Assembly (NCBI GenBank): GCA_041753575.1
Contig: JBGSUA010000099.1
Span: 1 to 64,000, forward strand
DNA: 64,000 nucleotides
Direction: 5' to 3'
From: CG2-30-51-40 sp041753575
GTDB taxonomy: Bacteria > Desulfobacterota > DSM-4660 > Desulfatiglandales > Desulfatiglandaceae
Shown: positions 8,614-16,939 of the stretch, piece by piece
Position numbering within the stretch: position 1 is the stretch's first letter
How the letters are laid out: every line of letters begins with the position of its first letter
Position numbers and translations under genes: made by a program
Notes under the pieces: generated by a model
What the model saw: the letters and a program-made list of their open reading frames with translations, nothing else
Told to the model about the DNA's origin: nothing
The model's database searches: none

Positions 8614-8740
8614 CGCATCGGGAAATCAACTGCTATAAACCGGGCAAAAGAATCGGGATCATGCCGACACGCCTCTCCTCTCAGAGCAGCTTGGGGGTTA
8701 AGCTGGTCTTCCTCGTTCCCAATCTCCAGCCCCACTCTCC

Positions 8741-9017
8741 TCATGCCTGTCGAAAAAAGAGCCGGGCAGCGTTTCTAAAGAAATCCGCTACCGGCATGAG
8801 GCGGATCTTGTCCTCGTAATAAGGTCCTGCACCGCCGTAAAGGAGAAACGCCCCAGCGTTGGGATATTCCCTTAGGAATGCCTTGAGACCGGCAACATCC
8901 CCCTCCCTGACGCGACTTGCCCCGGTCACCTCAATCGCGAAGAATGCGTTCTCACCGTAAAGGATAAAGCCCACCTCCGCGTTGCCCGCGGATCTCCAGT
9001 AGCAAATCGAATACCGC
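8741..9017 (-). pseudogene. C-terminal fragment of a DUF4143-type AAA ATPase
   Basis: The reading frame YWRSAGNAEVGFILYGENAF, then FAIEVTGASRV and FLREYPNAGAFLLYGG, matches the C-terminal nuclease-like end of AAA+DUF4143 ATPases (WR..NAEVDF..., IEVKG...). Only about 90 residues survive of a roughly 400-residue protein; the ATPase and most of DUF4143 are gone, and the frame starts right behind the higA stop (TAA at 9023-9025). An ATG-like start inside (8974) would give 77 residues but no functional domain. Treated as a gene remnant. Confidence 0.65.
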
Positions 9018-9022
9018 CTTCT

Positions 9023-9313
9023 TTACGCCCTTGCTGCAATGGGCGCAATGTCTTCAAACGCCTTCACGTCCAACTGACTCAATTCCCAGTTCATTTGAAG
9101 ATTCAGCCAGAATTGGGGGGTTCCTCCAAGGGCTTGGGAGAGCTTCATCGCCGTGTCCGGGCTGATTCCACGCCTCCCCCTGCATATTTCATTAATCGTT
9201 TTGGGCAAAACCCCGATGTGATGGGCAAGGGCGGTCTGGGTGAGTTCGATCTCCTCAAGTTCGTCCCTCAACACCTCACCGGGATGTATGGGGGTCGTAT
9301 GTGCTTTGGTCAT
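9023..9313 (-). CDS. higA: HigA-family antitoxin / HTH addiction-module protein
   Basis: 96 residues with the HigA signature: N-terminal IHPGEVLRDELEE, the XRE helix-turn-helix LTQTALAHHIGVLPKTINEI, CRGRRGIS, and the C-terminal TPQFWLNLQMNWEL. Start ATG 9313 with AAGGAG 7 bases upstream, placed at the end of the preceding higB remnant, which is the usual higBA order. Since the toxin gene is broken, this antitoxin is probably solitary; it may still repress from the palindrome at 9632-9652. Confidence 0.88.
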   Translation of the reverse strand: MTKAHTTPIHPGEVLRDELEEIELTQTALAHHIGVLPKTINEICRGRRGISPDTAMKLSQALGGTPQFWLNLQMNWELSQLDVKAFEDIAPIAARA

Positions 9314-9324
9314 TTGGATCTCCT

Positions 9325-9616
9325 TCAATGGTAGTCAATGATCTCTGCGTCCTACGCGTTCCCGGCTTCCCACCGAAAACACACCCGATGTTGGTCATTG
9401 ATCCGGATGCTGTATTGACCTTTCCTGTCTCCTTTGAGAGCCTCAAAGCTGTTCCCTCCAAATTTCCCGAAGATCCTGCATAGACATTGCAGCGCCGATT
9501 CGAGCGAGTTTTATCTGCGCCTTGTGGTGAAGCCACTTCGGGAGAAATTTCAGCGCTTCCCTGGAATGTCTCCCATAGTTGATATCTTCGTTACCCTTGT
9601 TCTTCAAATTTATTAT
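9325..9616 (-). pseudogene. higB: higB toxin remnant (RelE/HigB fold)
   Basis: Reading from 9616, IINLKNKGNEDINYGRHSRE, then LPKWLHHKAQIKLARIGAAM and MQDLRE, gives the first half of HigB; the second half, FEALKGDRKGQYSIRINDQH followed by RVCFRWEAGNA and DAEIIDYH, lies in another frame. Three lesions are visible: the expected ATG is ATA, a frameshift sits near 9455-9470 in GGGAAATTTGGAGG, and an in-frame TAG separates GNA from DAEIIDYH. The stop overlaps the higA ribosome site as in intact higBA pairs. The toxin cannot be made as a whole. Confidence 0.75.
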
Positions 9617-9631
9617 GCTAATTTTTTTTGA

Positions 9632-9652
9632 TTATACCGGACCACGGTATAA
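9632..9652. promoter_or_regulatory. Probable HigA operator
   Basis: TTATACCG-GACCA-CGGTATAA is a perfect 8-base inverted repeat with a 5-base spacer, 16 bases upstream of the former higB start. Position and form suit a HigA autoregulatory operator; it is intact although higB is not. Confidence 0.6.
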
Positions 9653-9799
9653 GGGTCAAGGGATTACTACGGCAAAGAACACGCATCTGATTTCATGCAT
9701 CACATCACGGGAGAAGGCGGCATCTCGATACCTTGCTCGCCACGCAAGACATAAGTCTTGAGAACCCGACGCGAAGGTGATAAAGTCGCCCCCACTTAT

Positions 9800-10003
9800 T
9801 TGATGGACTCGCAAAAAGCCCGAATCGGGGCGGCGAAGAGAAGAGCTTCTGATAAGAGGCGCTCACAAATGTGGACCCGCCCGAAGGATGGTGCGCCAAA
9901 GCACAGCAAGGACAATCCTCGAGAAGCAAGGTGTCGTTTGACCTACCCTGCAACTACGAGGGATGCAGCTTAAAGCAATAGATGGACTTTTTACGAAGCC
10001 GTC
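9800..10003 (+). repeat. Intergenic repeat, copy B (full length, about 204 bp)
   Basis: Left end TTGATGGACTCGCAAAAAGC; right end GATGGACTTTTTACGAAGCC then GTC, which is the inverted counterpart. Internal landmarks GCTTCTGATAAGAGGCGC and CTACGAGGGATGCAGC are shared with the other copies. It fills the gap before kdsD and its right end overlaps the longest possible kdsD frame. Between 9653 and 9799 nothing else is recognised. Confidence 0.65.
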
Positions 10004-10025
10004 TTATTTGACAGGCAAGGCAAGA

Positions 10026-11045
10026 ATGATAATAGAGCAGGCGCGAGAGGTACTTAAGATAGAGGCAAGGAGCATCCTTGCCCTTATAAAGCGTATAGGC
10101 CCGGACTTTGAAAGAGGCATTGAGATGATACTTGCCTCCAAGGGCAGAGTTATAGTAACGGGTATCGGAAAATCTGGGCTGGTGGGAAGAAAGATCGCCG
10201 CCACCCTCAACAGCACCGGCACTTTTTCAGTGTTCCTGCATCCTGCAGAGGCCATCCACGGCGATCTGGGCATGGTGAGTTCCACGGACGTGATACTTGC
10301 CATATCCAACAGTGGACGCACCTCGGAAATAAACACGATCCTTCCCATCCTCAGAGAAATGGGGGCAAAGATAATTGGCCTCATCGGAAGACCTGATTCA
10401 CCCATGGCCGGCTTCTGCCATGTGATAATTGACGTCGGAGTGGAAAGGGAAGCTTGCCCCATGGGGCTTGCACCAACTGCCAGCACTACTGCCGCACTGG
10501 CCATGGGGGATGCGATAGCTGTGGTGCTTCTGAGCCGAAGGCACTTCAAGCAGGAAGATTTCAAGAGATTTCACCCCGGGGGGAGCCTGGGGGAACGGCT
10601 CGCCACAAAGGTCAGAGAGGTGATGTTTGTAGGAGATAATCTTCCCGTGGTAAAGGCTCAATCCTTCGTTGAAGAGGCGCTCAATGAGATAAACAGCAAG
10701 GGAATAGGGGCTTGTCTGGTCGTATCGGAAGACATGGGGCTGGAGGGAATAATAACGGATGGTGATATAAGGAGGGCAATCCTTGACACTCCTTTTATTC
10801 ACAAAAAAAAGGCATTCGAGATCATGTCGCCAAGACCTAAAACCATAGACGAAAACCAGACAATGGCTGAAGCCCTTGCGCTGATGGAACTTCACGAGAT
10901 AACACACCTCGCCATTCTTGACAGGATGGGAAAGGTGAAAGGCATCGTGCATCTGCACGATATTCTTGGTAGAGAGGCTTTCAGGTTAAATGGAGGGTTT
11001 CAATTCGCCCAAAGGGCTGATCGCGGCACCGATAACACCCTTTAG
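10026..11045 (+). CDS. kdsD: Arabinose-5-phosphate isomerase (KdsD/KpsF/GutQ family)
   Basis: Converts ribulose 5-phosphate to arabinose 5-phosphate, first step to Kdo for lipopolysaccharide. 339 residues from ATG 10026. An SIS domain (VTGIGKSGLVGRKIAATLNS; HPAEAIHGDLGMV; ISNSGRTSEI) is followed by two CBS domains (about 205-315). A further in-frame ATG at 9963 exists but lies inside repeat B, and family members start near IEQAREVLKIEARS, so 10026 is preferred. The C-terminus runs about 20 residues past the usual end (after VHLHDIL), overlapping the next gene by 56 bases. Confidence 0.9.
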   Translation: MIIEQAREVLKIEARSILALIKRIGPDFERGIEMILASKGRVIVTGIGKSGLVGRKIAATLNSTGTFSVFLHPAEAIHGDLGMVSSTDVILAISNSGRTSEINTILPILREMGAKIIGLIGRPDSPMAGFCHVIIDVGVEREACPMGLAPTASTTAALAMGDAIAVVLLSRRHFKQEDFKRFHPGGSLGERLATKVREVMFVGDNLPVVKAQSFVEEALNEINSKGIGACLVVSEDMGLEGIITDGDIRRAILDTPFIHKKKAFEIMSPRPKTIDENQTMAEALALMELHEITHLAILDRMGKVKGIVHLHDILGREAFRLNGGFQFAQRADRGTDNTL

Positions 11046-11946
11046 ACAAGACGGTAATCTGGATATACCCGGTCTGGAAAGACTCCTGGCACGGCTGATC
11101 AAAAGCTCGCAGGGGCTTTTTCTTGCAAGTCCGGGAGCAGGTGAAGGGATATCGCTCAGCACAGAGCAACTCGCAGCATTGCTGGAAACGGCTATGAGCG
11201 CCGTGAAAGCCCGTATTCCCATCTTCATGTGGGTGACCAGGAGGACGGCACCGGATACCAGGCAGACCGTGGAGACCTTAGGACGGATAGTGGAAAAAAA
11301 CGCTTACGGGGGGCAGGTTTTCTGGGTGGACTGTCCCCTTATCTATCATAGCAACAGGGGCCTTGTTGACAACTATAAAGACCTGTGGGCCGGCAAGCAC
11401 CTGCCCCTCATGCTCTACAATGATCCTTCGCTTGTTCAGGAGCTTACAAGGCATTTTAAGAGAAAAAACATCCGAACCGCCATCCTTTCCGAACTGGCGG
11501 AATATAACGGCATAGCCGGCATAATCTTCCACGGCAACCTGGAAAGGGTTTATAATTATGCCAAGGCCACAGTCAAGGCAAAGGACTTCTTCATCTATGA
11601 GGGAGAGGAGGAACAGTTTCTCGACCACCCAGGTTTGGCGGGGGTGGTTTCAGCCGGCGCGAACCTGATGCCCGAGATATGGGGAAAGGTCACATCATTC
11701 TGCCTTGAGATCTCGGCTGAGAACACAATGTATCCAGATCTGCTCATGCAGATATGGAAGATGGGAAGCACCCTGCGGGAACTCCTTGATTGCTACAAAA
11801 GGGATCCCGCCCATGTCATAAAGGCCTTCCTCGCAAAGGCGGGCTTCATAGAAAGCCCTTATTGCCTGAATTCACCAAAGACAGAACTATCCGACATAGT
11901 TGCAAGACTTGAAGAGGTGATGACCCATGGCGACTACCTCCCCTGA
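10990..11946 (+). CDS. DapA/NAL-superfamily TIM-barrel protein lacking the Schiff-base lysine
   Basis: 318 residues with the dihydrodipicolinate synthase/N-acetylneuraminate lyase fold: GLIAAPITPFRQDGNLDIPG at the N-terminus and the conserved tyrosine in PLMLYNDPSL. The two expected catalytic sites differ: the GTTGE loop reads SPGAGEG, and the region of the Schiff-base lysine (normally GIKD..GDLER) reads GIIFHGNLERV with no lysine. So ordinary aldolase/lyase chemistry is unlikely. It overlaps the end of kdsD by 56 bases and is probably cotranslated. Function unknown; regulatory or altered chemistry are both possible. Confidence 0.75.
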   Translation: MEGFNSPKGLIAAPITPFRQDGNLDIPGLERLLARLIKSSQGLFLASPGAGEGISLSTEQLAALLETAMSAVKARIPIFMWVTRRTAPDTRQTVETLGRIVEKNAYGGQVFWVDCPLIYHSNRGLVDNYKDLWAGKHLPLMLYNDPSLVQELTRHFKRKNIRTAILSELAEYNGIAGIIFHGNLERVYNYAKATVKAKDFFIYEGEEEQFLDHPGLAGVVSAGANLMPEIWGKVTSFCLEISAENTMYPDLLMQIWKMGSTLRELLDCYKRDPAHVIKAFLAKAGFIESPYCLNSPKTELSDIVARLEEVMTHGDYLP

Positions 11947-13076
11947 AGCTCCTCGATCCATACCCCTGCCACACCCGCCGTCACGGCGCATTCAAGCCCG
12001 AAGGGAAGATATCCCGCATATCCGGTAAGCGGCATCTCAAAGACCTTGAAGCCTTGGACAAAGGGGACGGTGTAATGCCATTTGGCAAGGCTATAGTAAT
12101 TCCACATCTCCCAGAAAAAACCGCAGCAAAGCGCCGCGAGGGAAGCGGAGACAGGTCCCCTCCAGTCGCCCTCACTGAGTTCTGAAAAGATATGCCTCTC
12201 CCCCATTAGAGATTGAATAGAAACTATTATAGAAAGTGGAGAAACCCACAGCATAGGATATAAATAATCAGGGAAGACCCCTATGAATAAAATCGCGGCA
12301 AAGCTTACTGTCATGGCTGCCCATGCCGCTCTCTTTGGCAGGGGAATTTTTATCGCTACAGCATTTCTACAGCAGCACCTCACGAACGATGAATTCAAAA
12401 TGAGTTCCTGGGTTGACAAGACCGCTGGGAGTACCGTTGAAAATGAAATGCTGCTATAGAAAAAATATTCCCAGGATCCCAGATCTCCTACCTCTGAATA
12501 ACGCCAGTTTTGAACGAACCTGTTGAGATACTCAAAGATCCACCAGAAAAGGGCGCTTAAAGGAAAAAGACCGATAAATGCAAGAGGCCTTGAGAGCATG
12601 AAGCAACCGCCTATTCTTCTGAATGTCAGGGCATTGATGAAAACGATATAGGTGATCCAGAGCGGAGTGAAGGTATGGAGCTGGAACGCGCCGAACCAGG
12701 GGAATCTGCTCCATGCCAGGATCCAGAAAAAACCGTTTGCGGCAAGAGACAGCCAGCCCCACCATGGAAAGGCTCTTACAGGCTCAAATCTGCAAGGTTC
12801 ATCTCTAGCACATCTAATCGCCATGAAGGCCGTCAGAGCGCAGGACAGGACAATCATGACTGAGAAGGACATGAAGGCCGCCATGGAGAAAGCGGCGTGA
12901 TCAATGTAACGGCTCACGGGGGGAAACTCCAGATACCTCCCCAACGGTCTTCCTGAAATCACTACCCCAGCAAGCGGAAGCAGCAGGATCATAACCGCTG
13001 CCGCAGTGAGCAAGACCGCCTGGAGATTATGCCTTACGCCTTTTCTATCATGCCTTTTGTCGCGAGAAACCTTCAT
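11934..13076 (-). CDS. Polytopic membrane protein of unknown function
   Basis: 380 residues with about nine to ten hydrophobic segments. Striking conserved-looking stretches are ALFWWIFEYLNRFVQNWRY, CGFFWEMWNYYSLAKWHYTV and GYAGYLPFGLECAV, i.e. paired W-E-x-x-N motifs inside membrane regions. I do not recognise a characterised family. The tail overlaps the converging DapA-like gene by 13 bases. Start ATG 13076 follows AACTAGATACGAGGAATT (GAGGA, 5 bases). Confidence 0.7.
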   Translation of the reverse strand: MKVSRDKRHDRKGVRHNLQAVLLTAAAVMILLLPLAGVVISGRPLGRYLEFPPVSRYIDHAAFSMAAFMSFSVMIVLSCALTAFMAIRCARDEPCRFEPVRAFPWWGWLSLAANGFFWILAWSRFPWFGAFQLHTFTPLWITYIVFINALTFRRIGGCFMLSRPLAFIGLFPLSALFWWIFEYLNRFVQNWRYSEVGDLGSWEYFFYSSISFSTVLPAVLSTQELILNSSFVRCCCRNAVAIKIPLPKRAAWAAMTVSFAAILFIGVFPDYLYPMLWVSPLSIIVSIQSLMGERHIFSELSEGDWRGPVSASLAALCCGFFWEMWNYYSLAKWHYTVPFVQGFKVFEMPLTGYAGYLPFGLECAVTAGVAGVWIEELQGR

Positions 13077-13252
13077 AATTCCTCGTATCTAGTTTGAAGA
13101 CTGGATATATTTCTGTCAATGATTTATAACTGATTTCAAGTCGGTCGGAGCATTTCGTGCCCTTGACGTATGAGGGCCTTGGCTCTAGTATGATTGATAA
13201 GTCAACCATACGGAGTGAATTCGCAGCGGGAAAAGGAGACAGCAAGAAATTC

Positions 13253-13792
13253 ATGGCCGGAGCACTTGTCTGGATAGACCTTGAGATGACCGGGCTTGAC
13301 GTGGAACGTCACAGGATCGTTGAAATAGCCTCGTTAGTAACAGATATTGAACTTGAGATCATTGAAGAAGGGCCGGATGTAGCTATATCTCAGCCTGACG
13401 CGGTTCTTGCAGCCATGGATGATTGGTCGGCTACACAACACAGGAGATCAGGGCTTCTTGACAGGGTTAAGAACTCGTCCAGCGACACCGGGGCCGCAGA
13501 AAGAATCACCATGGAATTTCTCAAGAGGCACTGCGCAGAGGACGAATCCCCTTTGTGCGGAAACTCGGTTTGGCAGGACAGACGCTTCCTTGCCCGCTAT
13601 ATGCCTGATCTTGAGGCGTTCCTTCATTACAGATTGATTGACGTAAGCTCCTTAAAGGAGCTGGTCAAACGATGGTATCCGGTACTTCCCCGCTTCGAAA
13701 AGAAAGAGACTCATCTTGCTCTTACCGACATAAAGGAATCAATTGAGGAACTTAAGTACTACAGAGAAAAGGTCTTCATCCGGAACAGTTAG
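13253..13792 (+). CDS. orn: Oligoribonuclease
   Basis: 3'-5' exoribonuclease that degrades di- to pentaribonucleotides, including the pGpG product of c-di-GMP breakdown, which suits a window rich in c-di-GMP proteins. 179 residues from ATG 13253. DEDDh exonuclease motifs are all present: WIDLEMTGL, CGNSVWQDRRFLARYMP, and HLALTDIKESI. The frame is open to 13157 and an ATG at 13190 exists, but the family begins right before WIDLEMTG; a GGAG lies 14-15 bases upstream, so the start is slightly uncertain. Confidence 0.9.
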   Translation: MAGALVWIDLEMTGLDVERHRIVEIASLVTDIELEIIEEGPDVAISQPDAVLAAMDDWSATQHRRSGLLDRVKNSSSDTGAAERITMEFLKRHCAEDESPLCGNSVWQDRRFLARYMPDLEAFLHYRLIDVSSLKELVKRWYPVLPRFEKKETHLALTDIKESIEELKYYREKVFIRNS

Positions 13793-13955
13793 GCCTTTAC
13801 ACCTGCTGTTTGCCGCGGCATCAGCCTCTGCGATCGCCTATGGCATGGTCGCAAAGGATGATACGGTTTTCTTGGCCGGTATCGGAGGGGCGGTCACAGC
13901 CTATCTAACCATCAGAAAGAGGATCAAGGAATCGGTCTTAGGAAGGGAAAAGTAG
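13743..13955 (+). CDS. Small membrane protein (unassigned)
   Basis: Up to 70 residues; the coding-like part begins near 13782, just before the orn stop, and reads LHLLFAAASASAIAYGMVAK, then FLAGIGGAVTAYLTIRKRI, i.e. two short hydrophobic helices and a basic tail. Only a TTG at 13743 or other non-ATG codons are available as start, inside orn. Possible translationally coupled small protein; function unknown. Confidence 0.4.
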   Translation: MRNLSTTEKRSSSGTVRPLHLLFAAASASAIAYGMVAKDDTVFLAGIGGAVTAYLTIRKRIKESVLGREK

Positions 13956-14072
13956 AGAGTTTAGGCACCGTCACAAATTATAAACGTGGTCTGATCAATC
14001 GTCTTGAGATAGTCATGGCCATTTAGGTAAAAAATTAGTGGATGAATTTTTTTCTTTCAATAAAATGCATAG

Positions 14073-14124
14073 GCGGGCTGGATCGGAGCCTAAACAGCGC
14101 TCGGTCGGTTATCGCCTAGCCCGC
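14073..14124. other. Inverted repeat in the leader of the pseudopilin operon
   Basis: GCGGGCT (14073-14079) pairs with AGCCCGC (14118-14124), enclosing a GAGC/GCTC pair, so a transcript could form a branched stem about 140 bases before the pseudopilin start. No T-run follows, so it is not a classic terminator. A c-di-GMP riboswitch was considered because of the downstream HD-GYP gene, but the conserved core is not seen. The rest of 13956-14260 shows nothing else. Confidence 0.35.
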
Positions 14125-14260
14125 AGGGCCGGGGCTGCGTCAAAGTTGAGTTGCATGTCGTTTACCAAGGCCGATAATGTTTAATATTATTTTAGTCGTA
14201 ACGCATTTCCATGCTGCCCTCCCACCCTTTCCCAGGAAGGAAGCAAGGGAAAACGGTGAG

Positions 14261-14755
14261 ATGGAAAAGAGGCGGGGACGTAGTATATCTTGGCTATACA
14301 GGAGAAGAGCCGCCCCCAAAGCCGGATTCACCCTCTTCGAACTCATGATTGCCATCGCGATCATCGGCATTCTGTTGAGCATTGCCGTTCCTGTTTACAT
14401 GCAGTACCTGGATCGCGCCAAGGTTGTCGTCTGCATTACCGATATAAAAGCCATGGTGAACGAACTTGAGCTTTTCAAACAGGAACAAGGCCGACTGCCC
14501 ACCACGCTTTTGGAGATCGGCTGGGTCAGAAATGATCCCTGGGGTAACCCCTATCAATACCTTAATTTCAGTACGGTTAAGGGAAAAGGGAAGATGAGAA
14601 AGGATCGTTTCATGGTTCCCATCAACTCGGACTACGACCTATGCAGCATGGGCAAGGACGGGCAGAGTACCCCGCCATTGACGGCCAAGATGAGCCAGGA
14701 CGACATCATTGTTGCCAATGACGGCAGCTACATCGGTCTTGCAGCCAGTTTCTAG
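14261..14755 (+). CDS. GspG-like pseudopilin / type IV pilin-like protein
   Basis: 164 residues from ATG 14261 (the frame is open 28 codons further). Prepilin cleavage site AG-FTLFELMIAIAIIGILL at about residues 21-39, with Glu at +5, then a soluble domain with DPWGNPYQYLN and a C-terminal SMGKDGQ...DDIIVAND region like the calcium-binding end of GspG. Prepilin peptidase would process it; no other secretion or pilus genes lie here. First gene of a four-gene unit with an HD-GYP protein. Confidence 0.85.
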   Translation: MEKRRGRSISWLYRRRAAPKAGFTLFELMIAIAIIGILLSIAVPVYMQYLDRAKVVVCITDIKAMVNELELFKQEQGRLPTTLLEIGWVRNDPWGNPYQYLNFSTVKGKGKMRKDRFMVPINSDYDLCSMGKDGQSTPPLTAKMSQDDIIVANDGSYIGLAASF

Positions 14756-14767
14756 GGGATAGTCATA

Positions 14768-16927
14768 GTGAAGGGAATTGCCGCACACGTTCTGATCAGC
14801 AGACTTGGCCGCAGGATAGTTCTGCTATTCGTCCTCTGTGCGCTCGTACCCATTACCGCCGTGGCGGGATTTTCCCTCGTCCAGACCAATGTCCAATTAG
14901 ACCACCAGATGGTGCGGTGGCTCCACCAGGAAGCTAAGGCGAGGGGACTCGCCATTTTCGAACGTGTAACCCTCCTAGACCGCGAGTTGGAGGTGTGCGT
15001 CAGCGCGATCCGGCAGTATCCGGAATTGAGTGATCTTCTTGACTTACTGCAACGAGATAGCCTCAAGTACCGGTTTAGAAGCCTCTTCATGGTACAGAGC
15101 AAGAGTGTTACTGCCATCTTCGGCGATGCTGCTATCCCACGACCCCTGAAGTCGGAGGAATGGGCGCATATGGCCAAAGGAAAAGCCTTGCTGCTCGTTG
15201 CGGAAGATGGGAGTGGCAGCAGCAGGGTATTTCTTGCGCGTTTGTTCGTCCCGGAAGAACCCGACTCCGGCGTGCTATGGGGAGAAGTAAACACCTCCTT
15301 TATCATGGGCCTGATGGACGCGGAGGGATACGGAGAAAAAGTGAGAATTGTTCTCTTCGATCATGGAGGAAAACTGATACATGCTACGGGCCAGATCAAT
15401 ACCGTTTTTCAAGAAGAACTCCGTAAAAGGCTGCAATCCAGCACCTCAGGCGAATTCCGCTTGACCATGGATAGCAGACGATACATCTCTTACTCTTGGC
15501 CGGTGTATCTCAAGGCAGAGTTTCAGGCATCTTCCCTGACAGTTCTCTTTTGCATTCCTGAAGAAGACGTCTTTGCTCTACCTTACACGATTAAAGACAT
15601 GCTTCCCCGGGTACTTGCCGTCACCATCCTGGCGGTATTTCTTCTCAGTCTTGTACAGGTGAGACGACAACTTCAGCCCTTGAAGGCACTGACAGAGGGC
15701 ACCAAAAGGATTGCGGAGAAGCACTACGAAACCAGGGTCGCCATAGTCAGACGGGATGAATTCGGCGAGCTTGCGAATTCCTTCAATGACATGGCGTTCC
15801 ACTTGGAGAGCCAGTTCAACACCCTTAACGCTATTTCGGAAATTGACCGGGCCATACTTTCGTCCCTCAAACGGGAAGAAATAGTGGAGACAGTCTTGAA
15901 CCAGATGAAGGGAGCACTAAGCTTCGACCTGGTAGGACTCATCCTGGCTGAGCACGGCAAGCAGGGGGGTGTAAACACATTCACCGCCCAAACTAAAGGA
16001 GGGCAAAAGCTTATTGCCGATAAGGTCTCAGCGCTTCCCTCTGACATATTCAAAGACTGTAGGGACAGGATTATTAGCCTGAAAAGGGAGGACAGTAGGC
16101 TGCCTTCCTTTCTCAAGGGGGAGGGTGCCGAAGGGATCGAAACCTTTTTTCTCCTGCCCGTCTCCAGCAGGCAAAACCAGCCTGACTTACTGATTCTTGG
16201 TTTGAAAAACCAGGAGGGCGAAAACAACGAAATCCTCCTCCATGCGCGAAGTGTCGCCGATCAGGTGGAGGTTGCCCTGGTGAACGCCTCCCTCTTGGAA
16301 GAACTGCAGGATATGAGCTGGGGAGCTCTTCACGCCCTAGCCCGGGCGGTTGACGCGAAGTCCCCCTGGACTTCCGGGCACTCGGAGCGGGTTACGCTCT
16401 TTGCCCTCAAAATCGGTGAGGTCTTGCATCTCAATGACCAACAAATGGAGACACTGCATCGGGGATCGCTTTTGCATGATATTGGCAAAATCGGTGTTTC
16501 GAACGCCCTATTGGATAAACCCGACAGACTCACACCGGATGAGTTCGAGGTGATAAAATCACATCCCCTGCAGGGCGGCAAGATATTGGAACCGATTAAG
16601 GCCTATAGCTCAGAGCTGAATATCGTGGTACAGCATCACGAACGTTTCGACGGCAATGGCTACCCCAAGGGTCTATCCGGCGAGCAAATTGATTACGGTG
16701 CACGCATTGTGGCTGTCGCCGATGTCTTTGATGCAGTAAGTTCAGATAGACCTTACAGAAAGGGATGGGAATTTGATCAATGCGTCGGTCTCATACAGGA
16801 TGAGCGGGGTCTGGCCTTTGACCCAGGGGTGGTGGACGGCTTCCTCCAGATTGTCGCCCGGGAGGGTAAGCGGATGATGATCAGATTGGACCAAGGTAGG
16901 CCTTCAGAACCGTTTTTCAGGAAATGA
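14768..16927 (+). CDS. Membrane sensor HD-GYP c-di-GMP phosphodiesterase (HAMP-GAF-HD-GYP)
   Basis: 719 residues; GTG start at 14768, 12 bases after the pseudopilin stop. Layout: membrane segment about 15-38, extracytoplasmic sensor region to about 275, membrane segment about 280-300, HAMP (LTEGTKRIAEKHYETRV), a GAF-like region (about 365-515), then HD-GYP with all key residues: SGHSERVTLFA, LLHDIGKIGV, HPLQGGKIL, VVQHHERFDGNGYPKGLSGE, VADVFDAVSSDRPYR. Expected to hydrolyse c-di-GMP to GMP/pGpG in response to an external signal. Confidence 0.9.
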   Translation: MKGIAAHVLISRLGRRIVLLFVLCALVPITAVAGFSLVQTNVQLDHQMVRWLHQEAKARGLAIFERVTLLDRELEVCVSAIRQYPELSDLLDLLQRDSLKYRFRSLFMVQSKSVTAIFGDAAIPRPLKSEEWAHMAKGKALLLVAEDGSGSSRVFLARLFVPEEPDSGVLWGEVNTSFIMGLMDAEGYGEKVRIVLFDHGGKLIHATGQINTVFQEELRKRLQSSTSGEFRLTMDSRRYISYSWPVYLKAEFQASSLTVLFCIPEEDVFALPYTIKDMLPRVLAVTILAVFLLSLVQVRRQLQPLKALTEGTKRIAEKHYETRVAIVRRDEFGELANSFNDMAFHLESQFNTLNAISEIDRAILSSLKREEIVETVLNQMKGALSFDLVGLILAEHGKQGGVNTFTAQTKGGQKLIADKVSALPSDIFKDCRDRIISLKREDSRLPSFLKGEGAEGIETFFLLPVSSRQNQPDLLILGLKNQEGENNEILLHARSVADQVEVALVNASLLEELQDMSWGALHALARAVDAKSPWTSGHSERVTLFALKIGEVLHLNDQQMETLHRGSLLHDIGKIGVSNALLDKPDRLTPDEFEVIKSHPLQGGKILEPIKAYSSELNIVVQHHERFDGNGYPKGLSGEQIDYGARIVAVADVFDAVSSDRPYRKGWEFDQCVGLIQDERGLAFDPGVVDGFLQIVAREGKRMMIRLDQGRPSEPFFRK

Positions 16928-16939
16928 CGGAGGATAGGC

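Noticed and set aside
14041..14170. c-di-GMP (GEMM) riboswitch before the pseudopilin/HD-GYP unit.
   Set aside because: The stem at 14073-14124 is present but none of the conserved GEMM core strings was seen.
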